From Plantago ovata (taxonomy: Eukaryota > Streptophyta > Magnoliopsida > Lamiales > Plantaginaceae), in the NCBI GenBank assembly GCA_028274465.1, contig CM051457.1:106949982-107013981 (forward strand): DNA of 64,000 nt, in the 5' to 3' direction. The notes under the pieces were generated by a model. That model was not told where the DNA came from and ran no database searches. It was given only the letters and a program-made list of their open reading frames with translations. Both the position numbers and the translations under genes were made by a program. Every line of letters starts with the position of its first letter. The stretch's first letter is position 1. This document shows, in pieces, positions 25,382 through 36,196 of this stretch.

Positions 25382-25886
25382 TGATAGGGGGTACGAGGTG
25401 CTAGGTATGCACCGAAGAATATGCTAGGTGTCGAAAGGAAGCCCATCGTTTCGAGCATGTGTACCCTCGAAGCTACCCTTACGGATGGCCCACCGAATTG
25501 TCCGAGAGCCTGTTGTTTCGAGTGTGGCTATCCTCGAAGCTACCCTTACGGATGGTCCGCCGAACTACCCGAAACTACACAAACGTTCGAATGGGGCTAC
25601 AATGTCTCAACTCATCGAGAAGTGTCGAAGGGGGGCCCACTCCGTATCCTATAAATATGTCCCCCCATTTATTATCCTCATTATTCATTCATACGCATTA
25701 ATATCTTCTCACTACATTGAATGGCCACCGGTCTAACTTCGGTAGGCCGGTCCTAATCCCCCTCCCTATTATTCTCCTCCGTTTGCAGGTTCACATCATC
25801 GCCCGTCAGTAAAGATACTCTTTCCATACGCTTCCATGGAACGAGAGATGGTGGGTTAGATACTTAGACCTATTTAGCCTTCATCA
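25382..25886 (+). repeat. 5' LTR of the Tat element, 505 bp
   Basis: It starts TGATAGGGGG and ends TTCATCA, immediately before the primer-binding site. A TATA box (TATAAATA at 25650-25657) probably marks the U3 promoter. U3 contains a tandem pair of about 67 bp (25445-25578) sharing CTCGAAGCTACCCTTACGG, which may be a duplicated enhancer. Confidence 0.92.
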
Positions 25887-25887
25887 T

Positions 25888-25910
25888 CTTGGCGCCGTCT
25901 GTGGGAACGG
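25888..25910 (+). promoter_or_regulatory. primer-binding site of the Tat element
   Basis: The sequence CTTGGCGCCGTCTGTGGGAA directly follows the 5' LTR. The TGGCGCCG core matches the complement of a tRNA 3' end with CCA, as in other Tat and Athila elements. Which tRNA is the primer was not resolved. Confidence 0.7.
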
Positions 25911-25922
25911 TGACAAAAAGCC

Positions 25923-28900
25923 ATGGCAAAACGGAAAATCGGGAAGCAACCGGGGACCGTCACAAAAGACCAAGACGACGCCACCACCGACCCAAAGGAC
26001 CTAGAAGATACAGCGAACAATGACATTTCGGAGCGAGAGGAAGATGAAATATCCCATGATCCCACTCCCCCGGGATCGCCTTCCCACTCGGAAGGCACCT
26101 CGGCGCGAGAACCCGACAAGACGGCTCCGCAAATCCTAATGACAGAAGAGCAGCTAGCGAAGCTGGTACGGAGCGTATGCGAGGACGTGGTTGACCGACG
26201 ACTACCTCCAAATAAGCCCACTGAGAAAGCTCCCACTACGAGCAACCGCGGCCGACCATCTTCAACGAAGCCCGCAGAGAGCGGTTCAACACGGAGTGCT
26301 TCCACTCGAAGCAAACATTCCGGTGAGATCTCCAAATCCCCCGGCAAGGGACGGGAACACGGCCCCCGTAGTTCGGGAACGAGCGCGGGAAGCTCGGTCG
26401 TCACCCCACGAGGGGTTGATTTGAATTACAAGGGTAAGGTTTCGACGCGGGAACGTAACCCTCGAACCGGAACCCTACATTCGATACCCGAAGATATCAT
26501 GGAGATATCGGATGATGACTGTTCCGACCAAGATCGGCGGACGCTAGAGCGAAAAAGGGAGAAATACGAGGAATTACTCCGAGCGCACGATCGGAAGAAG
26601 CATGAAGCCCGAAACACGAAAAGGCCTCGCCATGACATCGACGACGTAAGGAGAAGAGACGAGCGGGAGGCCCGAAAGTACAGCGCGGCCAAAACATCCT
26701 CCGGTCGGGATAAGGGCCTTGCCCCGAACCCACTGTCCCCCCGGCTTATGAGCCACTCGATCCCAATAGATCGAAAAATCCCCAAGAACCTCCCTAGGTA
26801 CTCCGGGATAACATGCCCCCATGAACATAGGGTGAGATTCGAAAACATGATGCAAACCTACGGACACGATGAAAGGGGAATGGTGATCGTCTTCCCCGGT
26901 ACCCTCGAAGGGGTAGCCACCGAATGGTACTACAATATGCCCGAAGGGTCCATCAGATCCTATTCGGACTTAGTACATGCTTTCCTTGGACACTTCACCG
27001 ACTACAAGAAATCTCGGCAATCCAGCAGCTGTTTGCAGGACATTATCCAAAAGAAGGATGAGCCTCTCCGACGATGGTGGCAGCGATTCAACGCGGTGGC
27101 ACTACAAGTGGATGACCATCCCATGAACTTCCGAAGGCAAACCCTTTTTACGAACACTCGGAATAGGGGCCTAGCCTCCGAAGTATCGAGAGAAATGCCC
27201 GAAACAGCCGAAGCTCTATCCAACATTGTGAACAAGTACATCGAGGAGGAGAGAATGAATAAGGAAGCTAGGCTAGCTTTCGGAACATCCCCAACTCGAG
27301 ACAAAGAAGAAACCCCCCCTCGAAGTTCGAAGCAAGATAGAGGCAAAACCATTGTGAAAGACGAAAGAGGACCCTCGAAGGATCCATCCAGGGACCGGGG
27401 GTACGGCGAAAGGCGCCTACCCCGGAAAAATCCAAGGCCCATTCGATATCCCCAACGGCAAGTCTTCACACTTTTTGAAGGCTCTTCTTTCATTCGATGG
27501 CCCAAGAAGCATAGAGAAACAAACACCACCAGGAGATCCGAAGAATTTTGCGAGTTCCACAAACAGCCGGGACACGCCACCGACCGGTGTATCGAACTCA
27601 ATGAAGAGCTGGACCGAATTGTGGTTGAAGGGTACGCAGAGGAGTACACAAACAAGAACGGGGTTCTTACAATAAGGCCCGTGAGCAAAAGGAAATCAGA
27701 GATAGTCCGACCAGCTCCTCTTCGATCCCCTTTGCCCATGCAATCGGATGTTTACCGGGAGTCGAAGGAAACTCGGACCGAAGGATTTAACTCTGAAAAT
27801 GATCCAATTTATGATGAGATCCGATACATCGCGGGAGGCCCAACGGGAGGAGACTCTCGAAAGGAAAGGAACCGAACCGCACGACGGATGCGTAATGCCT
27901 ACGCCGAAGGGTCACCCACCTTCAACGTAGGAAGCCTCGAAGTCCATAGTTCGATACTAACTTTCGACGGGTCCGATGTCCCTCCCCCGGAGATGACCCG
28001 GAGTCAAGACCCGAATTTCCCCCTGGTCGTTTCAATGGTGATATCGGGGTTTCCAGTGAGAAAGATCCTTGTTGATACCGGGAGTTCAGTGAATGTGATC
28101 ACCACCGCCACTTTGGAAAAAATGAAGATCGGGAGACAGGGCTTCTCGGAGGTTTCAACTCAGCTTTCAGGTTTCGGAGGATCCGTGGTCAAACCACTAG
28201 GAACCATCTGGCTAGTCACCTCCATGGGAACCAAGCCCACCAGGGCCACGTACAATTGCCAATACGTGGTAGTGGACGATCCCATGGGTTACAACGTGCT
28301 TTTCGGAAGGCCAGGCATCAACCAATTCCAGGCCGTCGCATCTACGTACCACCTTAAGATGAAATTCCCTACAGAATGCGGAGTAGGGGAAGTCAAAGGC
28401 GACCCGAAGGAAGCATGGGAATGCTACTGCGCATCCACCCAACCCCCAACCCAAAGGCTCGAAATCAACCAACCCCCAACCAGGGTCGAAACCGTTGATA
28501 CTCCACCCTCGAAGAAGCAATGCCTCATCATCGACAATGAGCAATTCGATTTCGGCCATCGAACGGAGGAGCACATCGAACCATGTTCTGAAGTAAGGGA
28601 CCTTCACCTTTTCGAGGAGTCCATGGGTCGAACCACCAAAATTGCGGCGGACTTGCCAGAGGATCTCGAGCTAGCACTAGTCCTTTTCTTAAGAACGAAC
28701 TCGGATGTGTTCGCATGGGGAACAGCAGACCTAAAAGGGATCGACCCTCGAATCATAGTACATCGACTCAACGTGAATCCCCAGGCTAGACCCGTTAGCC
28801 AGAGACAAAGAATTTTCAGCAGGGAAAAGAATTTAATCATCGACGAGGAGGTTGCAAAATTACTCAAGGCGGGACACATCCGACCGACCAAATTTTCGGA

Positions 28901-30587
28901 TTGGTTGTGTAACGTCGTCCTAGTGGGAAAGGGGAACGGGAAGTGGAGGATGTGCAATGATTTCACCGATCTCAACAAGCATTGCCCACGAGACCCTTAC
29001 CCTTTACCTCGTATCGACCAACTAGTCGATTCGACGGCTGGGGCCGAACGTCTTAGCTTCATGGACGCATTTCAAGGTTATTACCAAGTACCCATGGCCA
29101 GAGAAGATGTGGATAAAACAGCCTTCACCACCCATTCAGGGGTTTTCTCCTTCAAAGTCATGCCATTCGGATTGCGAAACGCCGGGGCAACATACCAACG
29201 GTTAGTCAACATGATGTTCGAACAGGAAATCGGGCGAACCATGGAGGTGTATGTCGATGACATGTTAGTAAAAAGTATCGAGGCGAAAGATCATATCGAA
29301 CATTTGGGTAGATGCTTCGGAATTCTGAGAAAATTCGGGATGAAGCTCAACCCTTCGAAGTGTACTTTCGGCGTCAAAGGAGGAAAGTTTTTGGGATACA
29401 TGGTCACCCAGAGAGGGATCGAAGCCAACCCCGACAAGATCAAAGCCGTGTTAGATTTCCCCAGCCCCCGAAACATCAATGAGGTCCAGAAGTTAATCGG
29501 GAGGGTCATCGCCTTGAGTCGTTTCATTGCCCGATCCGGTGAGAAGAGCCTTCCTTTCCTCAAAGTTCTCAGGAATAGCAAAAATTTCGAGTGGAGTGAA
29601 GAAACCGAAAAGGCCCTCGCAGACCTTAAGAGCCATCTTTCGAGACCGCCCCTTCTCTCGAACCCGAAGGAGGGAGATACCCTGTATCTACATGTAGCCA
29701 TCTCTCGAGAAGTTGTGAGCTCAGTACTAGTAAGGCTAGAAGGAAACCAACACCAGCCCATCTATTACCTCAGCAAAGTACTCACGAAGGCCGAACTTAA
29801 CTACCTGGATATCGAAAAGCTAGCCTACTGCGTGGTGTTGGCATCTCGACGCCTCCGACCCTATTTCCAAGCTCACGAAATTGTGGTCTTGACATCACAC
29901 CCCTTGAAGAGAATCCTTGGGAAACCCGATCTCTCGGGCCGACTGGTTAAATGGGCTATCGAACTTATGGAGTACACCCTCGAATTTCAAGCCCCGAACG
30001 GAAAAAAAGCACAAGTGATTGCGGAGTTTTTCCTTGGAGTTAAGGAGGACATCGAACTTGTATGTACCATCGAAGCATCCTCTAAAGGCCAGAATATGGA
30101 ACCAAGGTGGGACATCTTTGTCGACGGCTCGTCCACTAGAGGCCAGGGGGGAGTGGGAATCCACATGATCGACCCTCTCGGAACCGAATTGGATTTCGCC
30201 GTACGCCTCGCCTTTCCCGCGACCAACAATGAAGCGGAGTATGAAGCCGCCCTCATCGGCCTTCGACTATCGCTGGAAGGAGGAGCCAAACACGTGCATC
30301 TATACACCGACTCGCAACTAGTAGCCCAACAACATGCCGGAGCATTCGAAGCAAAGGAGGAGCCCATGAAGCTATACTTGGCGGAACTCAAAGGTATCAT
30401 TCCGAAATTCCAAAGCGTCGAAATATCACAGATATCTCGGACACTCAACCGAATCGCGGACGGTCTGGCAAAATTCGGGAGCTCGTCACATACGATTGCT
30501 ACCCGACAGGTATGTCCCTACCCCGAACAAATTGATTCGAACCGTGGAAAACGGATTCATTTCAAAAACAAGGATACAACCTTATAA
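25923..30587 (+). CDS. gag-pol part of the Tat element (Gag, PR, RT, RNH, aRNH)
   Basis: One 1554-codon frame. A charged Gag with a basic N-terminal half comes first (residues about 1-600). The retropepsin follows at about 705-810 with catalytic VDTGSSVNVIT. Reverse transcriptase spans about 945-1160, with the core YVDDMLVKS. An RNase H of the usual Ty3 type lies at about 1240-1370 (YYLSKVLTKAELNY), and a second, archaeal-like RNase H at about 1395-1520 (FVDGSSTRGQGG, NNEAEYEAAL, YTDSQLVAQQ). The second RNase H is the diagnostic trait of Tat elements. The start is the first ATG, 37 bp after the LTR. This is a retroelement gene, not a host gene. Confidence 0.92.
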   Translation: MAKRKIGKQPGTVTKDQDDATTDPKDLEDTANNDISEREEDEISHDPTPPGSPSHSEGTSAREPDKTAPQILMTEEQLAKLVRSVCEDVVDRRLPPNKPTEKAPTTSNRGRPSSTKPAESGSTRSASTRSKHSGEISKSPGKGREHGPRSSGTSAGSSVVTPRGVDLNYKGKVSTRERNPRTGTLHSIPEDIMEISDDDCSDQDRRTLERKREKYEELLRAHDRKKHEARNTKRPRHDIDDVRRRDEREARKYSAAKTSSGRDKGLAPNPLSPRLMSHSIPIDRKIPKNLPRYSGITCPHEHRVRFENMMQTYGHDERGMVIVFPGTLEGVATEWYYNMPEGSIRSYSDLVHAFLGHFTDYKKSRQSSSCLQDIIQKKDEPLRRWWQRFNAVALQVDDHPMNFRRQTLFTNTRNRGLASEVSREMPETAEALSNIVNKYIEEERMNKEARLAFGTSPTRDKEETPPRSSKQDRGKTIVKDERGPSKDPSRDRGYGERRLPRKNPRPIRYPQRQVFTLFEGSSFIRWPKKHRETNTTRRSEEFCEFHKQPGHATDRCIELNEELDRIVVEGYAEEYTNKNGVLTIRPVSKRKSEIVRPAPLRSPLPMQSDVYRESKETRTEGFNSENDPIYDEIRYIAGGPTGGDSRKERNRTARRMRNAYAEGSPTFNVGSLEVHSSILTFDGSDVPPPEMTRSQDPNFPLVVSMVISGFPVRKILVDTGSSVNVITTATLEKMKIGRQGFSEVSTQLSGFGGSVVKPLGTIWLVTSMGTKPTRATYNCQYVVVDDPMGYNVLFGRPGINQFQAVASTYHLKMKFPTECGVGEVKGDPKEAWECYCASTQPPTQRLEINQPPTRVETVDTPPSKKQCLIIDNEQFDFGHRTEEHIEPCSEVRDLHLFEESMGRTTKIAADLPEDLELALVLFLRTNSDVFAWGTADLKGIDPRIIVHRLNVNPQARPVSQRQRIFSREKNLIIDEEVAKLLKAGHIRPTKFSDWLCNVVLVGKGNGKWRMCNDFTDLNKHCPRDPYPLPRIDQLVDSTAGAERLSFMDAFQGYYQVPMAREDVDKTAFTTHSGVFSFKVMPFGLRNAGATYQRLVNMMFEQEIGRTMEVYVDDMLVKSIEAKDHIEHLGRCFGILRKFGMKLNPSKCTFGVKGGKFLGYMVTQRGIEANPDKIKAVLDFPSPRNINEVQKLIGRVIALSRFIARSGEKSLPFLKVLRNSKNFEWSEETEKALADLKSHLSRPPLLSNPKEGDTLYLHVAISREVVSSVLVRLEGNQHQPIYYLSKVLTKAELNYLDIEKLAYCVVLASRRLRPYFQAHEIVVLTSHPLKRILGKPDLSGRLVKWAIELMEYTLEFQAPNGKKAQVIAEFFLGVKEDIELVCTIEASSKGQNMEPRWDIFVDGSSTRGQGGVGIHMIDPLGTELDFAVRLAFPATNNEAEYEAALIGLRLSLEGGAKHVHLYTDSQLVAQQHAGAFEAKEEPMKLYLAELKGIIPKFQSVEISQISRTLNRIADGLAKFGSSSHTIATRQVCPYPEQIDSNRGKRIHFKNKDTTL

Positions 30588-30617
30588 AAATTATACTGTC
30601 ACGACCAGGTCACCCTC

Positions 30618-32033
30618 ATGACGGTACAGAAACCCGCCATCGGAATGGATAAACTCAAGAGGCAACGAGGTCTCGAAGTCAATACCTTAGAATCCGACCA
30701 CAAATGGCTGGCGGACATCAAGGTAGAAAACTCGAAACCTCACAACGAAACCACCAAATGTGGACCCAATTATTTTCCAAATAGGAAACTCACCCCCCAA
30801 CCACGGGATTATTTCTCTTTTTTACAGCTTTACAAGCAAGGAGTGATCCCGCAGGACCGAACGGAGGCTCGAAGACTCAGAAGGAGAGCCCAATATTTCC
30901 TTTGGGACGGATCCGACCTATACAAACGATCGTTCGATGGCCCACATCTGAAATGTGTCAACGAAGAAGAAGCCCGAATCTTGTTAGAAGAAGTGCATGC
31001 CGGAAGTTGTGGAAATCACTCGGGGGGAAGGGCCTTGGCACAAAAAATTCGACGGCAAGGGTTCTACTGGCCCACCATCATTAAAGATTCAAAGGCTCGG
31101 ACGAAGAAGTGCGACGAGTGCCAAAGATTCGCCCGCAACAGCAAAGCTCCAGGAAGACCCCTCATCCCCACTCCGATATCTTGTCCCTTCGATCGATGGG
31201 GCATCGACATTGTTGGAAAACTCCCTACTTCCACTAATCAGAAGAAATTCCTCATAGTTGCGGTGGAATATTTCTCTAAGTGGGTCGAAGCGGAAGCCGT
31301 AGGAAGAATCACCGAATCAGTCGTAAGGGACTTCATCTGGAAAAACATCATTTGCCGATTCGGACTCCCCAGAGTCATCGTATCTGACAACGGTGCCCAA
31401 TTTACCGGTAAAAAGATCCGATCTTGGTGCGGCGAGTTGGGAATCAAGCAGAGTTTCACTTCAGTAGGCCACCCTCAAGCCAACGGACAGACAGAGGTCA
31501 CCAATCGAACAATAATCGAGAACCTTGAAAAAAGGTTAGGGCAGTCGAAGGCCGAGTGGGCTGACGAGTTGCACGGGGTATTATGGGCCTATCGAACAAC
31601 CCAAAGGACGGCTACACGGGAAACCCCTTTTTGCATGGTTTACGGTTCAGAAGCGGTGATCCCATGCGAAATTGCCGCCGGATCGCTCAGGGTCAAGGAA
31701 TATGACCCGCACTTCAATGATGAAGCCCGAGCTCTAGAGCTAGACTTGCTGGACTCGAAGAGAGAAGAAGTGCGAGCCCGAGTGATCCGATACCAAGCAA
31801 CGATGACTAAAGCCTACAATAAAAACCTCGTCGAGAGGGACCTCAACGTCGGAGATCTGGTGTTGCGAAAGGCAAACATCCTCGAAAATGTTGGAAAATT
31901 ACAAGAGCCCTGGAAGGGACCCTTTAGAGTTACCGAAGTACTCTCCAACGGAAGCTACAGACTGGAAGATCTAGAAGGCAATCGAGTGGATCGGCCATGG
32001 AACATCAAGAACTTGAGGAAATACTACTCCTAG
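30618..32033 (+). CDS. integrase part of the Tat element
   Basis: A 471-codon frame just downstream of the gag-pol part. It has the zinc-binding HHCC region (visible HAGSCGNHSGG and CDECQRF), then the DDE core with WGIDIVGKLP, VSDNGAQFTG and ANGQTEVTNRTI. A C-terminal domain (VGDLVLRKANI, WKGPFRV) ends at NLRKYYS. In a living element it would insert the cDNA copy into the host genome. Confidence 0.92.
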   Translation: MTVQKPAIGMDKLKRQRGLEVNTLESDHKWLADIKVENSKPHNETTKCGPNYFPNRKLTPQPRDYFSFLQLYKQGVIPQDRTEARRLRRRAQYFLWDGSDLYKRSFDGPHLKCVNEEEARILLEEVHAGSCGNHSGGRALAQKIRRQGFYWPTIIKDSKARTKKCDECQRFARNSKAPGRPLIPTPISCPFDRWGIDIVGKLPTSTNQKKFLIVAVEYFSKWVEAEAVGRITESVVRDFIWKNIICRFGLPRVIVSDNGAQFTGKKIRSWCGELGIKQSFTSVGHPQANGQTEVTNRTIIENLEKRLGQSKAEWADELHGVLWAYRTTQRTATRETPFCMVYGSEAVIPCEIAAGSLRVKEYDPHFNDEARALELDLLDSKREEVRARVIRYQATMTKAYNKNLVERDLNVGDLVLRKANILENVGKLQEPWKGPFRVTEVLSNGSYRLEDLEGNRVDRPWNIKNLRKYYS

Positions 32034-32785
32034 GCACCTCCGATCCATTCAAGCACTCGAAACCCCCCCTCTTTTGAAGAATGTTCAAAAATGTAACAAT
32101 TCGGTAGGCCACAAGCCTTACCTACATTTTGTAAAGCCCCCTTTTACCAAACCACCTGTTATAAGGTCGTCACTGAAAAAGAGGAAAGACATCGAACGTA
32201 CTTATTAAGGTTTCGAACGTACCTATTTCGACATATTTTCGATAAACGCCGTCGAAAAAATCACATGGATCCAAAGGATCGCGAGGGTATATCGAATGAT
32301 GCTATTTCGACGGAAAAGTAATCTGTCCGAGTACCCCGACCCTCGAAAACATCATACTTTCGAGATGAGGGAGATGATTTGATATAGACAATCCGACGGG
32401 GTTCTACTTGTCGAATACGCTACCCGAAAGCTTATCAATTCGGGGCAAATCCTTCGATACATAAGTAACAAAGAATGACGCAATTATTTACGCGATTATT
32501 TTCAAAGTAATATTGCCACAACATTCGAACCTACTAGATGGCCGAAACAATAAAAATACATTTCATAGGCAAAAAAAAAACATGTTCATAGGCAAAAAGA
32601 AAAACATGTTCGAAGGAGTCCGATGGATACCGACCGAACTCCCACGCAAAAACATTGTTCGAAAGTCATCAAGGAGTTCGATGGATACCCCTCGACCTCC
32701 ACACAACAAATAAGATAAGTTCGACAGTAATTAAAAATTGTTCGAAAGGAGAAAGCACTACAAAAACACTTGGCATTCCAAGCCT
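32034..32785. other. spacer between integrase and the antisense region of the Tat element
   Basis: Non-coding element sequence rich in TTCGA and TCGAA words. Two near-copies of a short stretch containing ACATGTTC (32575-32612) and of GAGTCCGATGGATACC-like sequence (32617 and 32671) suggest local duplication. No coding frame is supported. Confidence 0.5.
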
Positions 32786-35330
32786 TCAAACTCCGTCTTC
32801 AGGAGGGTTACTCCGAGCCGTGTCGCTTAAGCTATCGTCACCCAAGAAGAACTGACAGAGGGAGTCGAAGTCCTTATACGAAAGGTTCCCCAAGTTTACC
32901 CCAGCAGAGGCAAGATCCAAATTTCCCAATTCGCACAACGGGACGACCCACGAGGGGATAGAGGGAGCGGAAGCAGAGCCAACAGCTTCGTCCGGATGAG
33001 CTAGAGCGAAAAATTCTTCCTTGCACAAGGCCTCGTACATCGCCTCTTCATCAACCTCCTTACCATCTTCACCCGTCACTACTTCGATAGCCGGGGTTTT
33101 CATCTCGTTATCTTTTTCCAAGTCAACTACCCCGGTAGGGTCGAAGTCCGACGGTAGCTTGCCCCCGAACTTGAGTTGGGCTAAAATCTTGTCCCGAGCT
33201 TTGACCATAGCCTCCGCATCGCGCTTGCTTAGCATATATGAACAAGAGCCGGATCCGACAAAATCACGAACGGCTTCGATACGGGCAAACTTCCCCTTCT
33301 TAAAAAGCTCTTCTCGGGTCTTTCGGAGGGCCGTCTCGAACCCCTCCCTCTCCTTGGCCAGTTGCCCAACTTTGGCGACCAAGTCCGCATTCTTTCGCTC
33401 CACTATCGAAAGTTTTCCATCCGTCGAAGCCTTCTCCTCTTTAAGGCGAGCCAGCTCTTTCTTGGTCTCTTGAAGCTCCTTCTCTTTTCGGGCATACCCT
33501 TCTTGGAGTTTCTCCCTCCGTTTTTTCTCCTCGCTCAGCTTAGCGTCTACCCCCTCGGACGATTGCGTCTTTTTCTCCAACGGCTGTCAATATTCCTCGC
33601 AACCGTGAGCATCTGTGGACGAAACAAATGGTAAATCACCCGACAGCTCGAAAGATGGAACTATCGAACCAAAGTTAACAACAAAAAGCGAAGAAAGGAA
33701 AGTGCGAAAAGTAAAGGCATCGAAAGGAAGCTGCGAAAAGTAAAGGCCATCGAAAGGAAGCTTACTTGCATCTGGAGGGAAGCCGCCTTAGCCCGAATCT
33801 CTCCGTCCGATAGCCGATCTAGTTCGACTTGATCGCTACCGGAAATCATTAGGTCTCTCCACTTCAAACCAGCGGAAGGGTCGTGGAAAAAGGAAACCTC
33901 CGACAACCCCTGGCCTCGAGCCAAGCGGGAAGGGTTCCGCCTCACCCACCAGATTTTTCGGGGGAGTCCGGGACTTCGATAAGGGTTTTTCCAGCCGGTT
34001 CGATGCCACTTGCCGTTCGAAGGCGCTTCCGTTGTCCGGAAGCCGAGCTCTGAGCAACATCACGGACAGAGGCAGTACGCTCCGATGGATGGGTATCGTC
34101 CGAACCCTCCATCCGGTTCGAAGGAGTCACATTAGTACCGCCACCACGCCCGGACCGGCATCTTCTCCAGCGGGACCCGGTGCTTCGCCATCAACGTTCG
34201 GAGCCGGGACCAAGTGGGGAGCAAATCCGGTTCGATGATAGTAGAGATATTGTGGGGACGCTCCTCTGTATACTTCGGCACCGAGTTCTTGTTCGCTAAG
34301 GACAACGCCCTCTTAGCGAGGAATTCCTGTGACAGCCTCATCCAGTATTCTGCAAAGGAAAAAATCATTCGGTAAGTGAAGATGTTAGATATCGAAAGTG
34401 TCAAGCGTCGAACGAATCAAAACAAACAAGAACAATCAAACTCACCCAAGTCACGGATGTTCCCCCGAATCTCTGGCTCGACCGAAGATACTCCCGCAAG
34501 ATACAGGATCGGCTCCACCAAGAGACTATAGGGGATAATCCGATCCTCGGGTTTAAAGCCCCTATATTGTTCGGCCCACTCGTTCCGACGCCCTAAGACG
34601 GCTACTTCCCCATTATGCCGACGCCATAGCCGAAGTGTAGGGACAATCCCGGCGAACCGTCGTCGTTTGGAGGCATCCGAACAAAGACATACCGTCTCTT
34701 GTATCCGCCCCGTGAGAGGATTGGTTTCGAGAAGAGCTCGTACCCACTTAACGGTGAAAAATAATAGAAGCACCCCCCGTCTTTACTTTGGCACATCGAA
34801 AAGAAGTGGAGGAAATTCGAGGCCGTCACCCGTCGGTTGATAGTTTTTACACCATACGCAAAATGCAATCACGCTACCCATCGCGTTCGGTAGCAATTGG
34901 GTCGGACACAAGCCTAAGTGTTTAAAATGGTGAACAACTCCCTCGCAAATGGGAAACCTAAATCCGTGCTCGAGAGCTTGGATCGTGATGGCTACGCAAT
35001 CCGGAGGAGGACTATACATCCTATCGTTCGGCCCCGGCAAAACGATGTCATAAGTACCCCGGGATACCAAATCTACGGTACAAGGAGTCTGCTTCTTTCC
35101 TACGAACGGAGCTAATATCGGTGGGTAACCTCAAGTCCGAGTTATCATCTGTAAGGATCGGATCTACGGGCACTGCCTCACCCACTTGTTGTTCATTCGA
35201 GCATCCATTAAAGAAAAGAAATAGTCCGACTTCTCAAAGCAAGTCTCGAAAGCGAACTCTGACCCCTTTGTACACACGGGTGAACGGGAACACCTCCAAG
35301 AACCTGACTCGAGGGTAAAAAGTTTTTCGA
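32786..35330 (-). CDS. antisense accessory ORF region of the Tat element
   Basis: Several minus-strand frames lie in series. At 34783-35070 the translation (GFRFPICEGVVHHF, PTQLLPNAMGSVIAFC) resembles the 'putative gypsy type transposon' family (Transposase_28) found in plant gypsy elements. At 32786-33580 a 264-codon frame encodes a Lys/Glu-rich coiled coil (ELQETKKELARLKEEK) followed by an acidic tail. Blocks between them (33661-33945, 34132-34404, 34417-34773) run in the same direction. Tat-lineage elements are known to carry extra genes here, some antisense. Whether the blocks form one spliced gene or a decayed one cannot be told from the sequence. The function of such genes is unknown. 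Confidence 0.65.
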
Positions 35331-35799
35331 ATCAGAAAGGAGGGAGCCACTATCTCTACCTAAAAGTTTCGATCTCTTGTTAACACTAAAAGAGTTTTCA
35401 CTGTTCGAGTCGTCACCGACCGACCGGGTTGTTTGACATTTCGTTTCAACATCCTTACAAAAGCTATCAAAAGGAACAGTCAGTGCGAACCCAACCCGGA
35501 ATCAACTAAGAGTATCGAAGTATTAAGACAACCTTTACGTTCGATACCACAATGACACTCGAAATTTCCCAAGATACGACAAACTACCCAGAAAAACCCC
35601 AAAACCCGAAAACAGTACCATAAGCATGCCAAAAGACTACCCATCATGAAAATCAGCAGAAACTAGAGGAAAAGACACGACCACCCGCGGCGGAAAGCGG
35701 CGCCGCCCCAACACAAGAACCCCAAAAGCATGAGAAAAAACTACGCGAAAACCGACCAGAAAAGCAAGTAGCCAAAACGCGATAAAAAGCAAGAGGAAA

Positions 35800-35940
35800 A
35801 AGCGTACCTGATTGATTGGAAAAAAGCTCAAGCTCCGGCAAACGCCGGTGACGAGAAGTGAAACTTTAGTGTGTAGGGGAGAAGGGGAAAAGAGCAAGAA
35901 GATTGGGGAGAATTGAAAGTGAAAGAATAGAAGGAAAGAA
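35800..35940 (-). promoter_or_regulatory. candidate leader of the antisense gene in the Tat element
   Basis: Read on the minus strand, a CT-rich stretch (TTCTCCCCAATCTTCTTGCT...) runs into a plausible splice donor, CAATCAG followed by GTACGC near 35808. This is the look of a plant 5' UTR exon about 0.5 kb upstream of the antisense frames. It is an inference from composition and the donor site only. Confidence 0.35.
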
Positions 35941-36196
35941 CACCACCTTCTTTTCCTTCTTTTTCTTCCAATTATTGCGGCTCCTCAACCGAGATTCACG
36001 TGCGCCACACGCCCCACTACATCCCCAACACGTGGAAGAAAAGCGAAACGGCGCCCCGAGGAAGTTACCGTTCTACCCCGGACTTTCGACAATTCAAAGA
36101 GAAACGTGACGTGTCCCGCCTAAACAACATCATCGAAGGGCAGCATGAACTTTCGATGGTTTCTGTACCATCAACCCACCGAAACTCGGGGACTCA

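Noticed and set aside
26191-31459. Many minus-strand and alternate plus-strand frames of 60-245 codons inside the Tat sense genes
   Set aside because: They are shadows of the high-GC gag-pol and integrase frames and lack family similarity. Only the region right of 32786 is accepted as antisense coding.
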